Assembly: GCA_023269545.1 (NCBI GenBank)
Contig: JAHFTB010000015.1
Coordinates: 1 to 49,573 of the forward strand
Reading direction: 5' to 3'
Length of the DNA: 49,573 bases
DNA from: Verrucomicrobiota bacterium
Lineage (GTDB): Bacteria > Verrucomicrobiota > Verrucomicrobiia > Chthoniobacterales > Xiphinematobacteraceae
Position 1 is the stretch's first letter. Every line of letters begins with the position of its first letter. This document shows, one piece after another, positions 26,273 to 35,372 of this stretch. Below the pieces are notes generated by a model that searched no databases, had not been told where the DNA came from, and was given only the letters and a program-made list of their open reading frames with translations. A program made the position numbers and the translations under genes.

Positions 26273-27940
26273 ATGCTGTCTCGCCTGAATGATTCCACCC
26301 ATTGGACAAATATCGGAATTGATTCTTTTATCGTTCTTCTTTACTTTGTGATCATTATTGGCATCGGTCTCTATGCCGGAAGAAGTAATAAAAATCTTCG
26401 GGAGTTTGCATTAGGAGGCCGTTCCATTCCATGGTGGGCGGTTCTGGCTTCTATTGTGGCGGCCGAAGTAAGTGCCGCCACCTTCCTCGGAGCCCCTGGA
26501 GAAGGTTTTGCCACTCGCAGCTATGCTTATGCCCAATTGGCTATCGGCACCATCCTTGCACGCCTGATCGTAGCCTTCCTCTTCATTGCCCCTTACTACC
26601 ATTATCGTGTTCAGAGTATTTATGAGTTTCTGGATATACGATTTGGTCCATGGACACGAAACACCGCGAGTTTCATTTTTTTGATCACGCGTGTCTTAGG
26701 AATGGGAGTCCGACTCTACCTTGGCGGTGTTATTTTTGTCGTAATATTTCGTTACCTCTGGCCGGAATTTCCCATTACCTGGGTTTCTTATTTCTGGGGG
26801 ATTCTGGCAGTCACCTTGCTCACCACCATGTACACAGCAATAGGGGGTATTAAAGCCGTGGTTTGGACAGATCTCATTCAGGCATCTCTCATGGTCGGAG
26901 CGATGATTTTCTCCATTTTCGCCATTGTTCGAGATATTCCAGGAGGTTGGGCAACTATTCATCATCAAACCGATGGTTTAAAAGCTATCGGAATGTTTCA
27001 TACTGGGTGGGATACTACCCAGCCATTTGGAGTAGCGCTCGCTCAGATGCTGGAGCAGCCTTACACTATTTTTGCGGCGATCTTGGGTTCCACTTTCCTG
27101 ACCATGGCCACTCACGGCACAGATCAGGATATGGTGCAGCGTATGTTAACTGCAGAAAATCCGAGAAAATCTCGTTTTTCATTGATTATGAGTGGATTCG
27201 CCGACATTCCCATTGTCCTTTGTTTTTTGACTGTGGGCATCTTTCTCTGGGTCCGATATACTGTGGTGCCAGATCCCAATTTGCCACCGGAGAGCAATGA
27301 GGTCTTTGCCTACTACATTGTGCATCAAATGCCGGTTGGCATTCGAGGGCTTATTGTGGCAGGGGTTTTTGCCACAATGATGGGATCCACCTCTACGGCG
27401 CTCAATGCGCTTGCCACATCCTTTATTCGAGATTTTTACGATCCTTATTTTCGTCGCAATCATTCTCCGCAACGCGAAGTATTTGCCGCTCGCATTGCAA
27501 CTGTGATTTTTGGAATCCTAATGATCGCCGTGGCGACATTCACAGCCTACGTCGTCCTTCAAAGCCATACCACCATCATTCAACTTGTTCTGGGAACCCT
27601 CGGTTATACCTATGGTTCACTCCTCGGCGTCTTCTTATTAGGGGTGCTCACAAAACGACGAGGCAGAGATCGCACAAATTTTTTCGCAATGTTGACTGGT
27701 ATTTTTGCGGTATTGGTCTTATGCAAAATTCACATTCCAGCCTTCAGTATTCCCGAACTTCTCCACGGCAGTTTGGTAGCTCAATATTGGAGTTTTGGAA
27801 ATATACTTCCATCGTGGTGGCCTCAAATTGCTTCTCCTTACTATGTATTCATCGGATGCGTCGCCACAGTATTGGTGGCCATCCTGTTTCGTACTCCATT
27901 GCGACGCGTGGAAGACTGCGAAAAAAATCCAGGGACATAG
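26273..27940 (+). CDS. Sodium:solute symporter (SSS family)
   Basis: The 555-residue membrane protein has about 13 hydrophobic segments. The SSS core is clear: 'LYFVIIIGIGLYAG', 'FALGGRSIPWWAVLASIVAA', 'ATFLGAPGEGF', 'YTAIGGIKAVVWTDLIQ', 'THGTDQDMVQRML' and 'GSTSTALNALAT'. It imports an organic solute with sodium across the inner membrane; the substrate cannot be told from sequence. The ATG at 26273 lacks a good Shine-Dalgarno, and the dispersed element R1 ends 14 bp upstream, so its leader carries the element's fold. Confidence 0.92.
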   Translation: MLSRLNDSTHWTNIGIDSFIVLLYFVIIIGIGLYAGRSNKNLREFALGGRSIPWWAVLASIVAAEVSAATFLGAPGEGFATRSYAYAQLAIGTILARLIVAFLFIAPYYHYRVQSIYEFLDIRFGPWTRNTASFIFLITRVLGMGVRLYLGGVIFVVIFRYLWPEFPITWVSYFWGILAVTLLTTMYTAIGGIKAVVWTDLIQASLMVGAMIFSIFAIVRDIPGGWATIHHQTDGLKAIGMFHTGWDTTQPFGVALAQMLEQPYTIFAAILGSTFLTMATHGTDQDMVQRMLTAENPRKSRFSLIMSGFADIPIVLCFLTVGIFLWVRYTVVPDPNLPPESNEVFAYYIVHQMPVGIRGLIVAGVFATMMGSTSTALNALATSFIRDFYDPYFRRNHSPQREVFAARIATVIFGILMIAVATFTAYVVLQSHTTIIQLVLGTLGYTYGSLLGVFLLGVLTKRRGRDRTNFFAMLTGIFAVLVLCKIHIPAFSIPELLHGSLVAQYWSFGNILPSWWPQIASPYYVFIGCVATVLVAILFRTPLRRVEDCEKNPGT

Positions 27941-28373
27941 AACAGTAAGGTCAAGAAAATTAAGAGCATTCACAGCATCTTTATTTTTTTGCTGGCAGCA
28001 TTTTTTCCTTGAGAACACCTCCCCTCATTTTTAGTCTGAGCCCCGCTTGCTTCAGCAGGGAATTCCTGACTGTGAAAAACTGTGCCCCCCAACATGTTTT
28101 GTTCATGAATCTCTTTAATAGATTTTTGTGATCCTTAGATGAATCTCGGTGAGATGCATTCGCAATAACGAATGTCCATTTTTCTTGAAGATTCTTTGAG
28201 GATTTCCAACCAATCGAAAGCTATTTTTTTCTTATGAAAATTGCGAATCCAGTTGTTTCTTGTTTAGGCTGTTCAAAGCAGTACTGTTTGCAAAAAAAAG
28301 CTGGAGAAGCAAAATCTATAAGAGGAACCATGAGAGTCCGGAAAAATATGTCTCACTCTCCTGTAATCCCGAT
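27941..28373. other. Intergenic region upstream of dnaA; no clear origin seen
   Basis: These 433 bp hold no gene I can support. I looked for DnaA boxes of the TTATNCACA type on both strands. I found only one site with a single mismatch (28071-28079, TGTGAAAAA), so there is no cluster and no convincing oriC. There is an imperfect hairpin near 28041-28060 without a T-tract. The dnaA promoter must lie here but is not obvious. Confidence 0.5.
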
Positions 28374-29747
28374 ATGAATTCGAATTCCACTTCCATACCC
28401 ATTTGGGGCGCTATTCTTGCCCTCATTCAAGACCGTGTAAGCGCCGACGGTTTCGAACGGTGGTTCTCTGGCATTCGGATGATTTCTGAAGATGGAAAGA
28501 CCCTGCATCTGAGAGTTCCTAATTCCATTCATCAGTTCTTTATCGAAAGCAACTATATGAGCTTACTGAAAACAGCTGTGGCAGAAATCGTACCCGGAGG
28601 GCGAGAAATCCAATTTGTCCTTCAGGACCACGCGGAAAATGCTGAGTCGCCGTCTCTCGTCGTGAGCGCGCCTGAAACGGTATCAAAAGCTGCTGCAAAA
28701 GAAAAAAATATCAGTGTCGGTATTGGCACTGGCATGCATTCCGGCTACACTTTCGAATCCTTCGTTGTAGGTTCCAATAATCAATTTGCCTACGCAGCTG
28801 CGTTGGCAGTTTCGCAATCGCCTGCAAAGACCTACAATCCTCTTTTTGTTTACGGCGACAGCGGATTAGGGAAAACACATCTCCTGCAGGCGATTGGATA
28901 TCAAGTACTCGCGAGCAAGAAGAATGCGAAGGTGGTTTATCTGTCGAGCGAACAGTTTACCAATGAGTTTATCGATGCGATCCAGCATGGGACGCTTTTT
29001 AAATTTAGAAAGCGATATCGTCAGGCGGATGTTCTCATGATTGATGACATCCACTTCCTTGCCGGCAAAGAGCGTTCACAGGAAGAATTTTTTCATACCT
29101 TCAATACCCTGCACGATGGCCATAAACAAATCGTGCTTTCCAGCGATCGCCCGGCTAGTGAAATCGAAAAACTCGAGCAGCGTCTTGTCTCACGATTCGA
29201 ATGGGGAATGACCGCTGAATTACAGCCCCCCGATATGGAAACGCGCGTTGCCATTCTCCAGAGCATTGCCGCTTCCATGCACATTAATCTCGAGCCCTGG
29301 TTGATTGAATTTCTGGCCGACAAGATCAGAAATAACATTCGTCGTCTCAAAGGCGCTTTAGTCCGTGTCGCAGGATACAAATCTCTTAGCGATCGTCCAT
29401 TAAACGTTGGAATCGTAGAGAATCTTCTGCGGGACATTCTCCAAGAACAAGCGCGTCGGGTCATCACCATCGACCAAATCCAGCGTAAAGTAGCCGAGCA
29501 TTTCGACGTTCGCATTGCTGACATGACTAGCAAGCGCCGTCCGGCGGCAATAGCCTTTCCGCGACAAGTAGCCATGTATCTGGCTCGCGAATTGACCAGT
29601 TGCTCCCTCAATGAAATTGGCGATGCATTTGGAGGAAAAGATCACGGCACAGTCATTCATGCCATCAAACTAGTGAAAAAACGCATGGAAGCTGATGATA
29701 AGACTCGCCATATTGTTCTATCCCTTGACAGTCAACTCCAGCGATAA
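28374..29747 (+). CDS. dnaA: Chromosomal replication initiator DnaA
   Basis: DnaA binds oriC and loads the replicative helicase. The 457-residue product has domain I ('IWGAILALIQDRVSADGFER'), a variable linker and the AAA+ domain with Walker A GDSGLGKTH (161-169). 'VLMIDDIHFLAGKERSQEEF' (Walker B) follows, and domain IV has the DnaA signature 'CSLNEIGDAFGGKDHGTVIH'. The open frame reaches 28260, but the first 38 codons are not DnaA-like, so I chose ATG at 28374. dnaN follows after 125 bp, the conserved order near many origins. Confidence 0.96.
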   Translation: MNSNSTSIPIWGAILALIQDRVSADGFERWFSGIRMISEDGKTLHLRVPNSIHQFFIESNYMSLLKTAVAEIVPGGREIQFVLQDHAENAESPSLVVSAPETVSKAAAKEKNISVGIGTGMHSGYTFESFVVGSNNQFAYAAALAVSQSPAKTYNPLFVYGDSGLGKTHLLQAIGYQVLASKKNAKVVYLSSEQFTNEFIDAIQHGTLFKFRKRYRQADVLMIDDIHFLAGKERSQEEFFHTFNTLHDGHKQIVLSSDRPASEIEKLEQRLVSRFEWGMTAELQPPDMETRVAILQSIAASMHINLEPWLIEFLADKIRNNIRRLKGALVRVAGYKSLSDRPLNVGIVENLLRDILQEQARRVITIDQIQRKVAEHFDVRIADMTSKRRPAAIAFPRQVAMYLARELTSCSLNEIGDAFGGKDHGTVIHAIKLVKKRMEADDKTRHIVLSLDSQLQR

Positions 29748-29813
29748 CTTCTCAAAAACGCGCCTAGCAATTGATCAAAGATACATTTTTCACGTTGTTT
29801 ACCCAGTTTACTT

Positions 29814-29841
29814 TTGACAAGAAGCACTTCCGCCCCATAGG
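29814..29841 (+). promoter_or_regulatory. Possible sigma-70 type promoter for dnaN
   Basis: TTGACA at 29814-29819 is a perfect -35 box. The -10 box after a 16-bp spacer, CATAGG (29836-29841), is weak. It lies about 30 bp ahead of the dnaN start. Confidence 0.25.
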
Positions 29842-29872
29842 CATGTCGGTTGACTCTTAGGTATATTGCCCC

Positions 29873-30976
29873 ATGAAGCTCGTTGTAACTAAAGAAGCGC
29901 TCTTGGAAGGACTTCAGCGTACGCAAAACGTTGTCAGCACTCGTCCCACATTGGCCGTACTTTCCAACGTCCTCCTCGAGACTGTCGAAGGGGGCCTCAG
30001 GCTTACTACGACCGATCTGGATACCACCATTCAATGTCAAATTCCTGCCCAAATCGAACGGCCAGGGACTACCACTCTGCCAGTAAGGCGATTTTCTGCC
30101 ATCACACGTGAGCTTTTTGGAGGTGAAGTGTCCATCGAGACGGATTCCAAAAACATTTCTTCCATTCGCTGTGCCGCAAGCTATTTCAAAATGTTCGGTC
30201 TTTCCAAAGAGGAATTCCCCCAACTGCCCGAACTCAAAAACGCCGTTGAAATCGTGATGAAGCAATCACACCTTCGCGATGGTCTCAAGCGTACTTCCTA
30301 TGCGATTTCGATGGATGAAACACGGTATGTCCTTAATGGAGTCCTTTTTTCCTTCAAAGATAACAAACTCACATTAGTCGCTACCGATGGTCGACGCCTC
30401 GCACTCTATGAAACCGAACTGGAACTGCCGCGTAGCCAAGAGCGCGAATTCATTGTCCCCACCAAAACAATCATCGAATTACAACGAATTCTCAACGAAG
30501 ACGGTGAACTTCGTTTGTCAGTCACACAGAACCTCGTGGCATTTCATTTGGGAAACATTCTGCTGATCTCCAAATTAGTCGAAGGCAACTATCCCAATTA
30601 CCGCCAAGTCATTCCCGACGAAGTTCGCGAAAAAATCAAACTGGAAAGAGAAGCCCTCCTCAATACCGTACGTCGCGTATCCTTGCTGAGTATCGATAAA
30701 AGCAGCTCCGTTCGACTCACTTTTTCCAAAAACAACATGGATGTGGTCGCCATTACGCCCGAAATTGGGGAGGCAAGAGAATCACTCCCCATTCTATATC
30801 GCGGTCAGAACTTCTCCATCGCCTTTAACCCTGAATATTTATTGGATCCCTTACGCAATGTTCCGGACGAACAAATTGACCTGGATCTCATTGATGAAAT
30901 GAGTCCGGGAGTCATTCGAACCCCTACCGGATCCAGCTTTCTCTATGTCTTAATGCCGATGCGTGTTTCAGTTTAG
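29873..30976 (+). CDS. dnaN: DNA polymerase III beta subunit (sliding clamp)
   Basis: The clamp rings DNA and tethers polymerase III and other repair proteins. The 367 residues show the three-domain repeat: 'VTKEALLEGLQRTQNVVSTR', 'VLSNVLLETVEGGLRLTTTD', then 'RYVLNGVLFSF' and 'LTLVATDGRRLALYE'. The C-terminus ends 'YVLMPMRVSV', a normal 'LMPMR' ending. It follows dnaA with a 125-bp gap. recF, often next, is absent here; cinA follows after 177 bp. Confidence 0.96.
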   Translation: MKLVVTKEALLEGLQRTQNVVSTRPTLAVLSNVLLETVEGGLRLTTTDLDTTIQCQIPAQIERPGTTTLPVRRFSAITRELFGGEVSIETDSKNISSIRCAASYFKMFGLSKEEFPQLPELKNAVEIVMKQSHLRDGLKRTSYAISMDETRYVLNGVLFSFKDNKLTLVATDGRRLALYETELELPRSQEREFIVPTKTIIELQRILNEDGELRLSVTQNLVAFHLGNILLISKLVEGNYPNYRQVIPDEVREKIKLEREALLNTVRRVSLLSIDKSSSVRLTFSKNNMDVVAITPEIGEARESLPILYRGQNFSIAFNPEYLLDPLRNVPDEQIDLDLIDEMSPGVIRTPTGSSFLYVLMPMRVSV

Positions 30977-31153
30977 CATGGTTTCCTGATATTACGCAGG
31001 CACCCGAAAAAGCTGAAGTTCCGCATAGGCAAAACGAGGGCGTGGATGAGCAGTTTGCGACAGAGGGCAAATGGATGGAGATTATTTTTGATACTCAAGG
31101 CTTCGAGCTTGAATGGTATAGCGGAACATCAGTGATAAAAAATCTCTCTCTCT

Positions 31154-32386
31154 GTGAATGTTGAACTCATTAATACCGGCAACGAGCTTCTCCTCGGAAT
31201 CACTGTAAACACCCATCTGGCATATCTCGGAAAACGCCTATTCTCTCTAGGGCTCCGCATTTCAAGACAGGTCACTGTGCCAGACAGCTCTGCAATTCGT
31301 ACCACCTTAGAAGAAGCCATCCCTCGGTGTGACCTTTTGTTCCTCACAGGAGGGCTCGGTTCCACTTCCGATGATCTCACACGAGGAATCGTTGCCGAAT
31401 TTTTCAATCGTCCCCTCCTCCCCAATACCGAAGTCCATCGCAAAATAGAAAATCGATTCACCAGGCTGGGAATTCCATTTCGAAAAAACATGCTGTGCCA
31501 GACCATGGTTCCGGAAGGGGCCGAGATTTTTTTAAATGAATATGGAACCGCGCCCGGATTTTACCTTCCGGCGAACTTACAACCGCGAACCCCACATGTC
31601 TTCGTATTGCCCGGCCCACCGCGGGAACTGAAACCCATGTTCGAACAACAGTGCCTAGCTATTCTTGCACGACTAGCCGCCAATGAAAAACACATAGACC
31701 AGAGGATTTTTTCTGTGGCCGGTATCGGGGAAACCCTGATAGAGGAAAAAATTGGACTTGAGCTTTCGCAAGATGGACGCCTGGAAGTAGGCTACTGCCC
31801 CCGATTCAACGACGTCGAATTTCGATTGATTGGCTCTCCCAACGTCCTGGAAGAAGTCACTCCCCGAGTGTATCAGGCACTCGGAATCCATATTGTTTCT
31901 CAAAACGGCGACTCGCTGGAAAAGGTAGTGGTCGAGCGCCTCCGCAAAAAGAAAGAAACCCTCACTACAGCCGAATCCTGTACAGGCGGCCTATTAGCCC
32001 ATCGCATCACGAATATCCCCGGATCTTCAGAAGTTTTTTCCGATGGGTTGATTACTTACTCCAACCAAGCTAAATCAAAATGGCTAGGTATTTCCAATAC
32101 CCTCATTCAATCTCACGGAGCGGTAAGCGAAGAAATCGCTCGGGAAATGGCGGAAAAAGCATTAAGTCTCAGCGGTACCACGCATGCTCTGAGTTTGACA
32201 GGAATCGCAGGACCCGCTGGCGGATCTCCTACAAAACCGGTCGGTACGGTTTTCATTGGCTTGGCCTCGCAGCAATTGCCCACTGAAATATCTGGCAAAC
32301 TCTTCCTCGCGGAACGCGAATCCTTTAAACAACTGGCCACCCAAACCGCCCTCGATCTGCTCCGTCGCCGCTTATTGAGCACATAA
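31154..32386 (+). CDS. cinA: CinA family protein (competence/damage-inducible; NMN amidohydrolase domain)
   Basis: The 410-residue protein joins an N-terminal molybdopterin-binding-like domain ('LINTGNELLLG', 'FLTGGLGSTSDDLTR', 'FVLPGPPRELKPMF') to a C-terminal PncC-type NMN amidohydrolase domain ('TTAESCTGGLLAHRITNIPG', 'ALSLTGIAGPAGGSPTKPVG'). Such enzymes recycle nicotinamide mononucleotide and may hydrolyse ADP-ribose. The start is GTG at 31154 (VNVELINTG). Part of its 3' end is duplicated as a scrap at 32668-32731. Confidence 0.93.
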   Translation: MNVELINTGNELLLGITVNTHLAYLGKRLFSLGLRISRQVTVPDSSAIRTTLEEAIPRCDLLFLTGGLGSTSDDLTRGIVAEFFNRPLLPNTEVHRKIENRFTRLGIPFRKNMLCQTMVPEGAEIFLNEYGTAPGFYLPANLQPRTPHVFVLPGPPRELKPMFEQQCLAILARLAANEKHIDQRIFSVAGIGETLIEEKIGLELSQDGRLEVGYCPRFNDVEFRLIGSPNVLEEVTPRVYQALGIHIVSQNGDSLEKVVVERLRKKKETLTTAESCTGGLLAHRITNIPGSSEVFSDGLITYSNQAKSKWLGISNTLIQSHGAVSEEIAREMAEKALSLSGTTHALSLTGIAGPAGGSPTKPVGTVFIGLASQQLPTEISGKLFLAERESFKQLATQTALDLLRRRLLST

Positions 32387-32667
32387 CCCGTTGGATGTAG
32401 GCAGATTTCTCTACAGCCTCCACACGAGATTCCTCACTGCATAGTATTCGGCTGTACATCCTTCAGTAAAAATTTTCTACTCGCGAAGGCGATTGTTCAT
32501 GGCGGGTGGAAGGAAAATACTATAAGATATGACAACGTTAACTTTACTTACGCTATTTTGAAAAAGTTTACGTTTTGCTGGTCTTCTTAAATAAGAAGCA
32601 AATATCCAAAAGCCTATTCACATTATGGGACTGTTCACAAAGTATGAGCAGGCAGCGACTCTTCGAC

Positions 32668-32731
32668 ACGGTTTTCATTGGATTGGTTTCGCAGCAATTA
32701 CCCACTGCAATATCTGGAAAGCTCTTTCTCG
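32668..32731 (+). pseudogene. Duplicated fragment of cinA 3' region
   Basis: The 64 bp match 32246-32309 inside cinA at 56 of 64 positions by eye. They encode TVFIGLVSQQLPTAISGKLF against TVFIGLASQQLPTEISGKLF. The rest of a second cinA is missing, so this is a remnant of a duplicated or second cinA copy. The surrounding 32387-32667 shows nothing I can assign. Confidence 0.75.
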
Positions 32732-32734
32732 TAA

Positions 32735-33047
32735 ATGGGCGACATCATGAAAATGCTAATGGAAAATAAAGATGCAGCCCGCTTAAATAATATTGTAAAT
32801 GCTAAGAACAATGAAAATAAACCACCGCTGGATTTTCTGATAGAGACAGACACAACCCAATTCCAGGAGTGGCAACGTGATGATTTTTGGAACAGATTCG
32901 CCATACATTGTCAATGCCGGGGCGCATATTGATTCGAAAGACGAATCCTTTGTGAAACTCAAAGAGGATTTCGAAAAGCTCTCTCCAACCGATCATTCAC
33001 CTTCATTAGATTTTATTCGCAAGCTCTATTCCGAAGTCCAAAGGTGA
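32735..33047 (+). pseudogene. Ankyrin-repeat-like remnant, frameshifted
   Basis: From ATG 32735 one frame reads 'MKMLMENKDAARLNNIVNAK' and 'NNENKPPLDFLIE', which resembles the end of one ankyrin unit and the start of the next. After about 32870 the protein-like sequence continues in another frame: 'SPYIVNAGAHIDSKDESF', then 'LSPTDHSPSLDFIRKLYSEV' to a TGA at 33045-33047. Two frames and no complete repeat suggest a decayed 3' end of an ankyrin-type gene. The family call rests on short motifs only. Confidence 0.4.
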
Positions 33048-33059
33048 GTGTGGAATGAA

Positions 33060-33839
33060 TCATTCTCTACTCCCCAGTGAACAGCAATACTTCACCGCTT
33101 GGTGAAGTATTGCAACCTGCGCAGCCACTCGCTGGTCGATATGAAATTCGGAGGGGGTTTCGATAGTTACGGAACGGGAATTTAATGAAAAGTGGAGAAA
33201 GAAAGCTTCCGGAGCGAGTGGCATCAATCGAGGACTCACTTTTCTTTGAATTAATCCCCCACGGGCTCGTGCGCCTTCTATGACACCACGAGGGTCAGGG
33301 GGAATGTGTTGTGAGGATGCAGCAATAAATCGATCCGCAATAAAGGGAGATTTAAACGGAATTTCGTAGATATAGACTCCACGAGCATCATAATCCTCAT
33401 GCAGGAAGAGAGCGAGATCGAACTCCCGGCCGGTAATCAGCCGTTTGTGTTCCGCAGTTTGCGGGACGCTCTCGTCATGATAAGTACGATTCAGATCATT
33501 GCCATGCGAATCCTGACGAAGGTTGTGCACTAAGCCCCAGGGATTGAGACAGGGAAAAAGAAGGACATTCACCTCCTGAAAAATTTTCTTCGCTGTTTCC
33601 GCCCATTGAATCAAGGCTTCGGGTCCAGCAGCTTCGTCGCCATGGATCCCTGCGGAACAATAAAACCATCGGCAGTGAGGATTCGGGGAACGGGATTCCA
33701 GGTAATAGATCGGATATCCACCCGCTTCAGCTAACAGATGCATGCAAAGATTTCGGGATTTCTCTATCTTGCGCCACCGTTTTACAAGGCGCTGATAATT
33801 ATGAGCATGATAAGCCTCGAGAGGTTGCAAGTGGCTCAT
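33060..33839 (-). CDS. M14-family metallocarboxypeptidase / AstE-like zinc hydrolase
   Basis: The 259-residue protein has the zinc site HxxE in 'AGIHGDEAAGPEA' (His66, Glu69) and a third ligand His148 in 'LALFLHEDYD'. 'HGNDLNRTYHD' and a likely catalytic Glu228 in 'SVTIETPSEF' complete the M14 pattern. No signal peptide is seen, so it probably acts in the cytoplasm on a small amide or peptide. Its ATG overlaps the aguB stop by 4 bp, so the two are translationally coupled. A perfect 13-bp inverted repeat lies in its last codons. Confidence 0.8.
   Translation of the reverse strand: MSHLQPLEAYHAHNYQRLVKRWRKIEKSRNLCMHLLAEAGGYPIYYLESRSPNPHCRWFYCSAGIHGDEAAGPEALIQWAETAKKIFQEVNVLLFPCLNPWGLVHNLRQDSHGNDLNRTYHDESVPQTAEHKRLITGREFDLALFLHEDYDARGVYIYEIPFKSPFIADRFIAASSQHIPPDPRGVIEGARARGGLIQRKVSPRLMPLAPEAFFLHFSLNSRSVTIETPSEFHIDQRVAAQVAILHQAVKYCCSLGSRE
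33084..33113. repeat. Perfect 13-bp inverted repeat inside the M14 gene 3' end
   Basis: GCAATACTTCACC and GGTGAAGTATTGC flank a GCTT loop. No T-run follows on either strand, so it does not look like a standard intrinsic terminator. It lies 24 bp before the M14 gene's stop codon. Confidence 0.85.
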
Positions 33840-34729
33840 GTGTCGATTAAGCGGCGAGTAATATCTCCGTAAGCATCGATTCTTCTATCTCGAAAAAAAG
33901 GCCAGTGCGTTCTCTGTACTTCCACAAAATTCAGATCAATTTCCGCAACAAGAATTTCTTCTTCGGAGACTGATCCTTTTTGAAGAATTTCTCCGGAAGG
34001 ATCACAAATAAAACTCTGTCCCCAAAACTCGATTCCTGCTCCACCGTCCGGAGCTTCGTGTCCCACACGATTCGCAACCGCTACGTAACAACCATTAGCC
34101 ACGGCATGTCCGCGTTGAATGGTTTCCCAAGAAGAATGTTGGCGATGCCCCTGTTGCTTTTTTTCTGTGGGATGCCAACCGATGGCCGTAGGATAAAAAA
34201 GAATCTCCGCACCTCGGAGAGCGGTCAGACGAGCAGCTTCGGGATACCACTGATCCCAACAAACACAAACTCCGATTACGGCATACTTAGTCTGCCAGCT
34301 CAAGAATCCGAGATCACCGGGGGTAAAATAGAATTTTTCATAAAACAGGGGATCGTCCGGAATATGCATTTTCCGGTATTTTCCTAGTAGGCTCCCATCC
34401 GCATCAATGATGGCGGCGGTGTTGTGATAAAGGCCTGCGGCACGCCGTTCGAAAAGGGAAGCTATGAGTACTACATCCAGTTCCCGAGCAAGAGCACAAA
34501 GGGCTTCCGTGCCGGAACCAGGAATGGTTTCAGCAAAGGAAAAATATTTATGATCCTCCACTTGGCAGAAATATTGAGAGCGAAACAATTCTTGGGTCGA
34601 GATTATCTGGGCTCCTCGGGCGGCAGCCTCACGCACGCCCTTTTCCATAGCAAGTGTATTGACCTCCGGATCAGAGCCACATCGGTGCTGGACGAGTCCC
34701 ACACTTACTTTTTGTTGTTTCGTCGACAT
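33836..34729 (-). CDS. aguB: N-carbamoylputrescine amidase (carbon-nitrogen hydrolase)
   Basis: AguB hydrolyses N-carbamoylputrescine to putrescine, the last step of the agmatine route of polyamine synthesis. The 297 residues show the nitrilase triad: Glu47 ('STQELFRSQYFCQ'), Lys120 ('GKYRKMHIPDDP') and Cys157 ('GVCVCWDQWYPEAARL'). 'FYEKFYFTPGD' and 'PTAIGWHP' are typical of AguB rather than other nitrilases. The usual partner agmatine deiminase (aguA) is not in the window; instead an M14-type hydrolase is coupled to it by a 4-bp overlap. Confidence 0.92.
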   Translation of the reverse strand: MSTKQQKVSVGLVQHRCGSDPEVNTLAMEKGVREAAARGAQIISTQELFRSQYFCQVEDHKYFSFAETIPGSGTEALCALARELDVVLIASLFERRAAGLYHNTAAIIDADGSLLGKYRKMHIPDDPLFYEKFYFTPGDLGFLSWQTKYAVIGVCVCWDQWYPEAARLTALRGAEILFYPTAIGWHPTEKKQQGHRQHSSWETIQRGHAVANGCYVAVANRVGHEAPDGGAGIEFWGQSFICDPSGEILQKGSVSEEEILVAEIDLNFVEVQRTHWPFFRDRRIDAYGDITRRLIDT

Positions 34730-34758
34730 AAAAAAAATGCTTAACTGATCGTTTTAGC

Positions 34759-35349
34759 ATGCGAAAGCTAGATTTCTTAGCGATTACTGTTTTAGGATTA
34801 GTGTTCTTAGCAGCCAGTCCATCACCTACCACAAAAATGAATTCTACTGTTTCTGATATTCGAATTGTCTTAAAAACCAATCGTGGGGAGATTCACGCCA
34901 CCTTATTTTCCTCGAAAGTACCTGTCACAACCGCCAATTTCCTGAATCTTGCTCACCAACATTACTACGATGGGCTCACTTTTCATAGAGTCATTCCTAA
35001 TTTCATGATTCAAGGAGGAGATCCTACGGGTACCGGTATGGGGGGACCCGGCTATCAATTTAAGGATGAAATCGATCCCAGCCTCCAACACGATCGTCCG
35101 GGCCGCTTCTCCATGGCAAATGCGGGCCCCAATACTAATGGAAGCCAATTTTTCATCACCCACGTCCCCACTCCCTGGTTAAATGGCAAACATGCCATTT
35201 TTGGACAAGTGACTGAGGGACAAGAAATAGTGGATGCCATTCAGCAGGGAGACAAGATTCTGAGCATCAAAATTCTCGACGATACCCAGCCACTTTTTGA
35301 GAAAGAAAAGGACCAAATCGCGGACTGGGACAAAAAGTTGACTCGCTAA
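34759..35349 (+). CDS. Peptidyl-prolyl cis-trans isomerase, cyclophilin type
   Basis: The 196-residue protein has a short hydrophobic N-terminus ([20 protein letters not shown]) that is probably a signal peptide or anchor, then a cyclophilin domain. '[19 protein letters not shown]', '[18 protein letters not shown]' and '[12 protein letters not shown]' contain the catalytic Arg and the substrate pocket. It speeds proline isomerisation, likely in the periplasm. It is divergent from aguB, with 29 bp between the two start codons, so the two promoters must overlap. Confidence 0.92.
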   Translation: MRKLDFLAITVLGLVFLAASPSPTTKMNSTVSDIRIVLKTNRGEIHATLFSSKVPVTTANFLNLAHQHYYDGLTFHRVIPNFMIQGGDPTGTGMGGPGYQFKDEIDPSLQHDRPGRFSMANAGPNTNGSQFFITHVPTPWLNGKHAIFGQVTEGQEIVDAIQQGDKILSIKILDDTQPLFEKEKDQIADWDKKLTR

Positions 35350-35372
35350 AGGCAGCTCTCTCTCTATGCAGC

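Noticed and set aside
28041..28060. Imperfect hairpin (CCCGCT ... AGCAGGG) upstream of dnaA
   Set aside because: Bulged stem, no T-tract and no context; not called as a terminator.
28260..28373. N-terminal extension of DnaA from a TTG
   Set aside because: Basic, non-conserved sequence; DnaA domain I begins right after ATG 28374.
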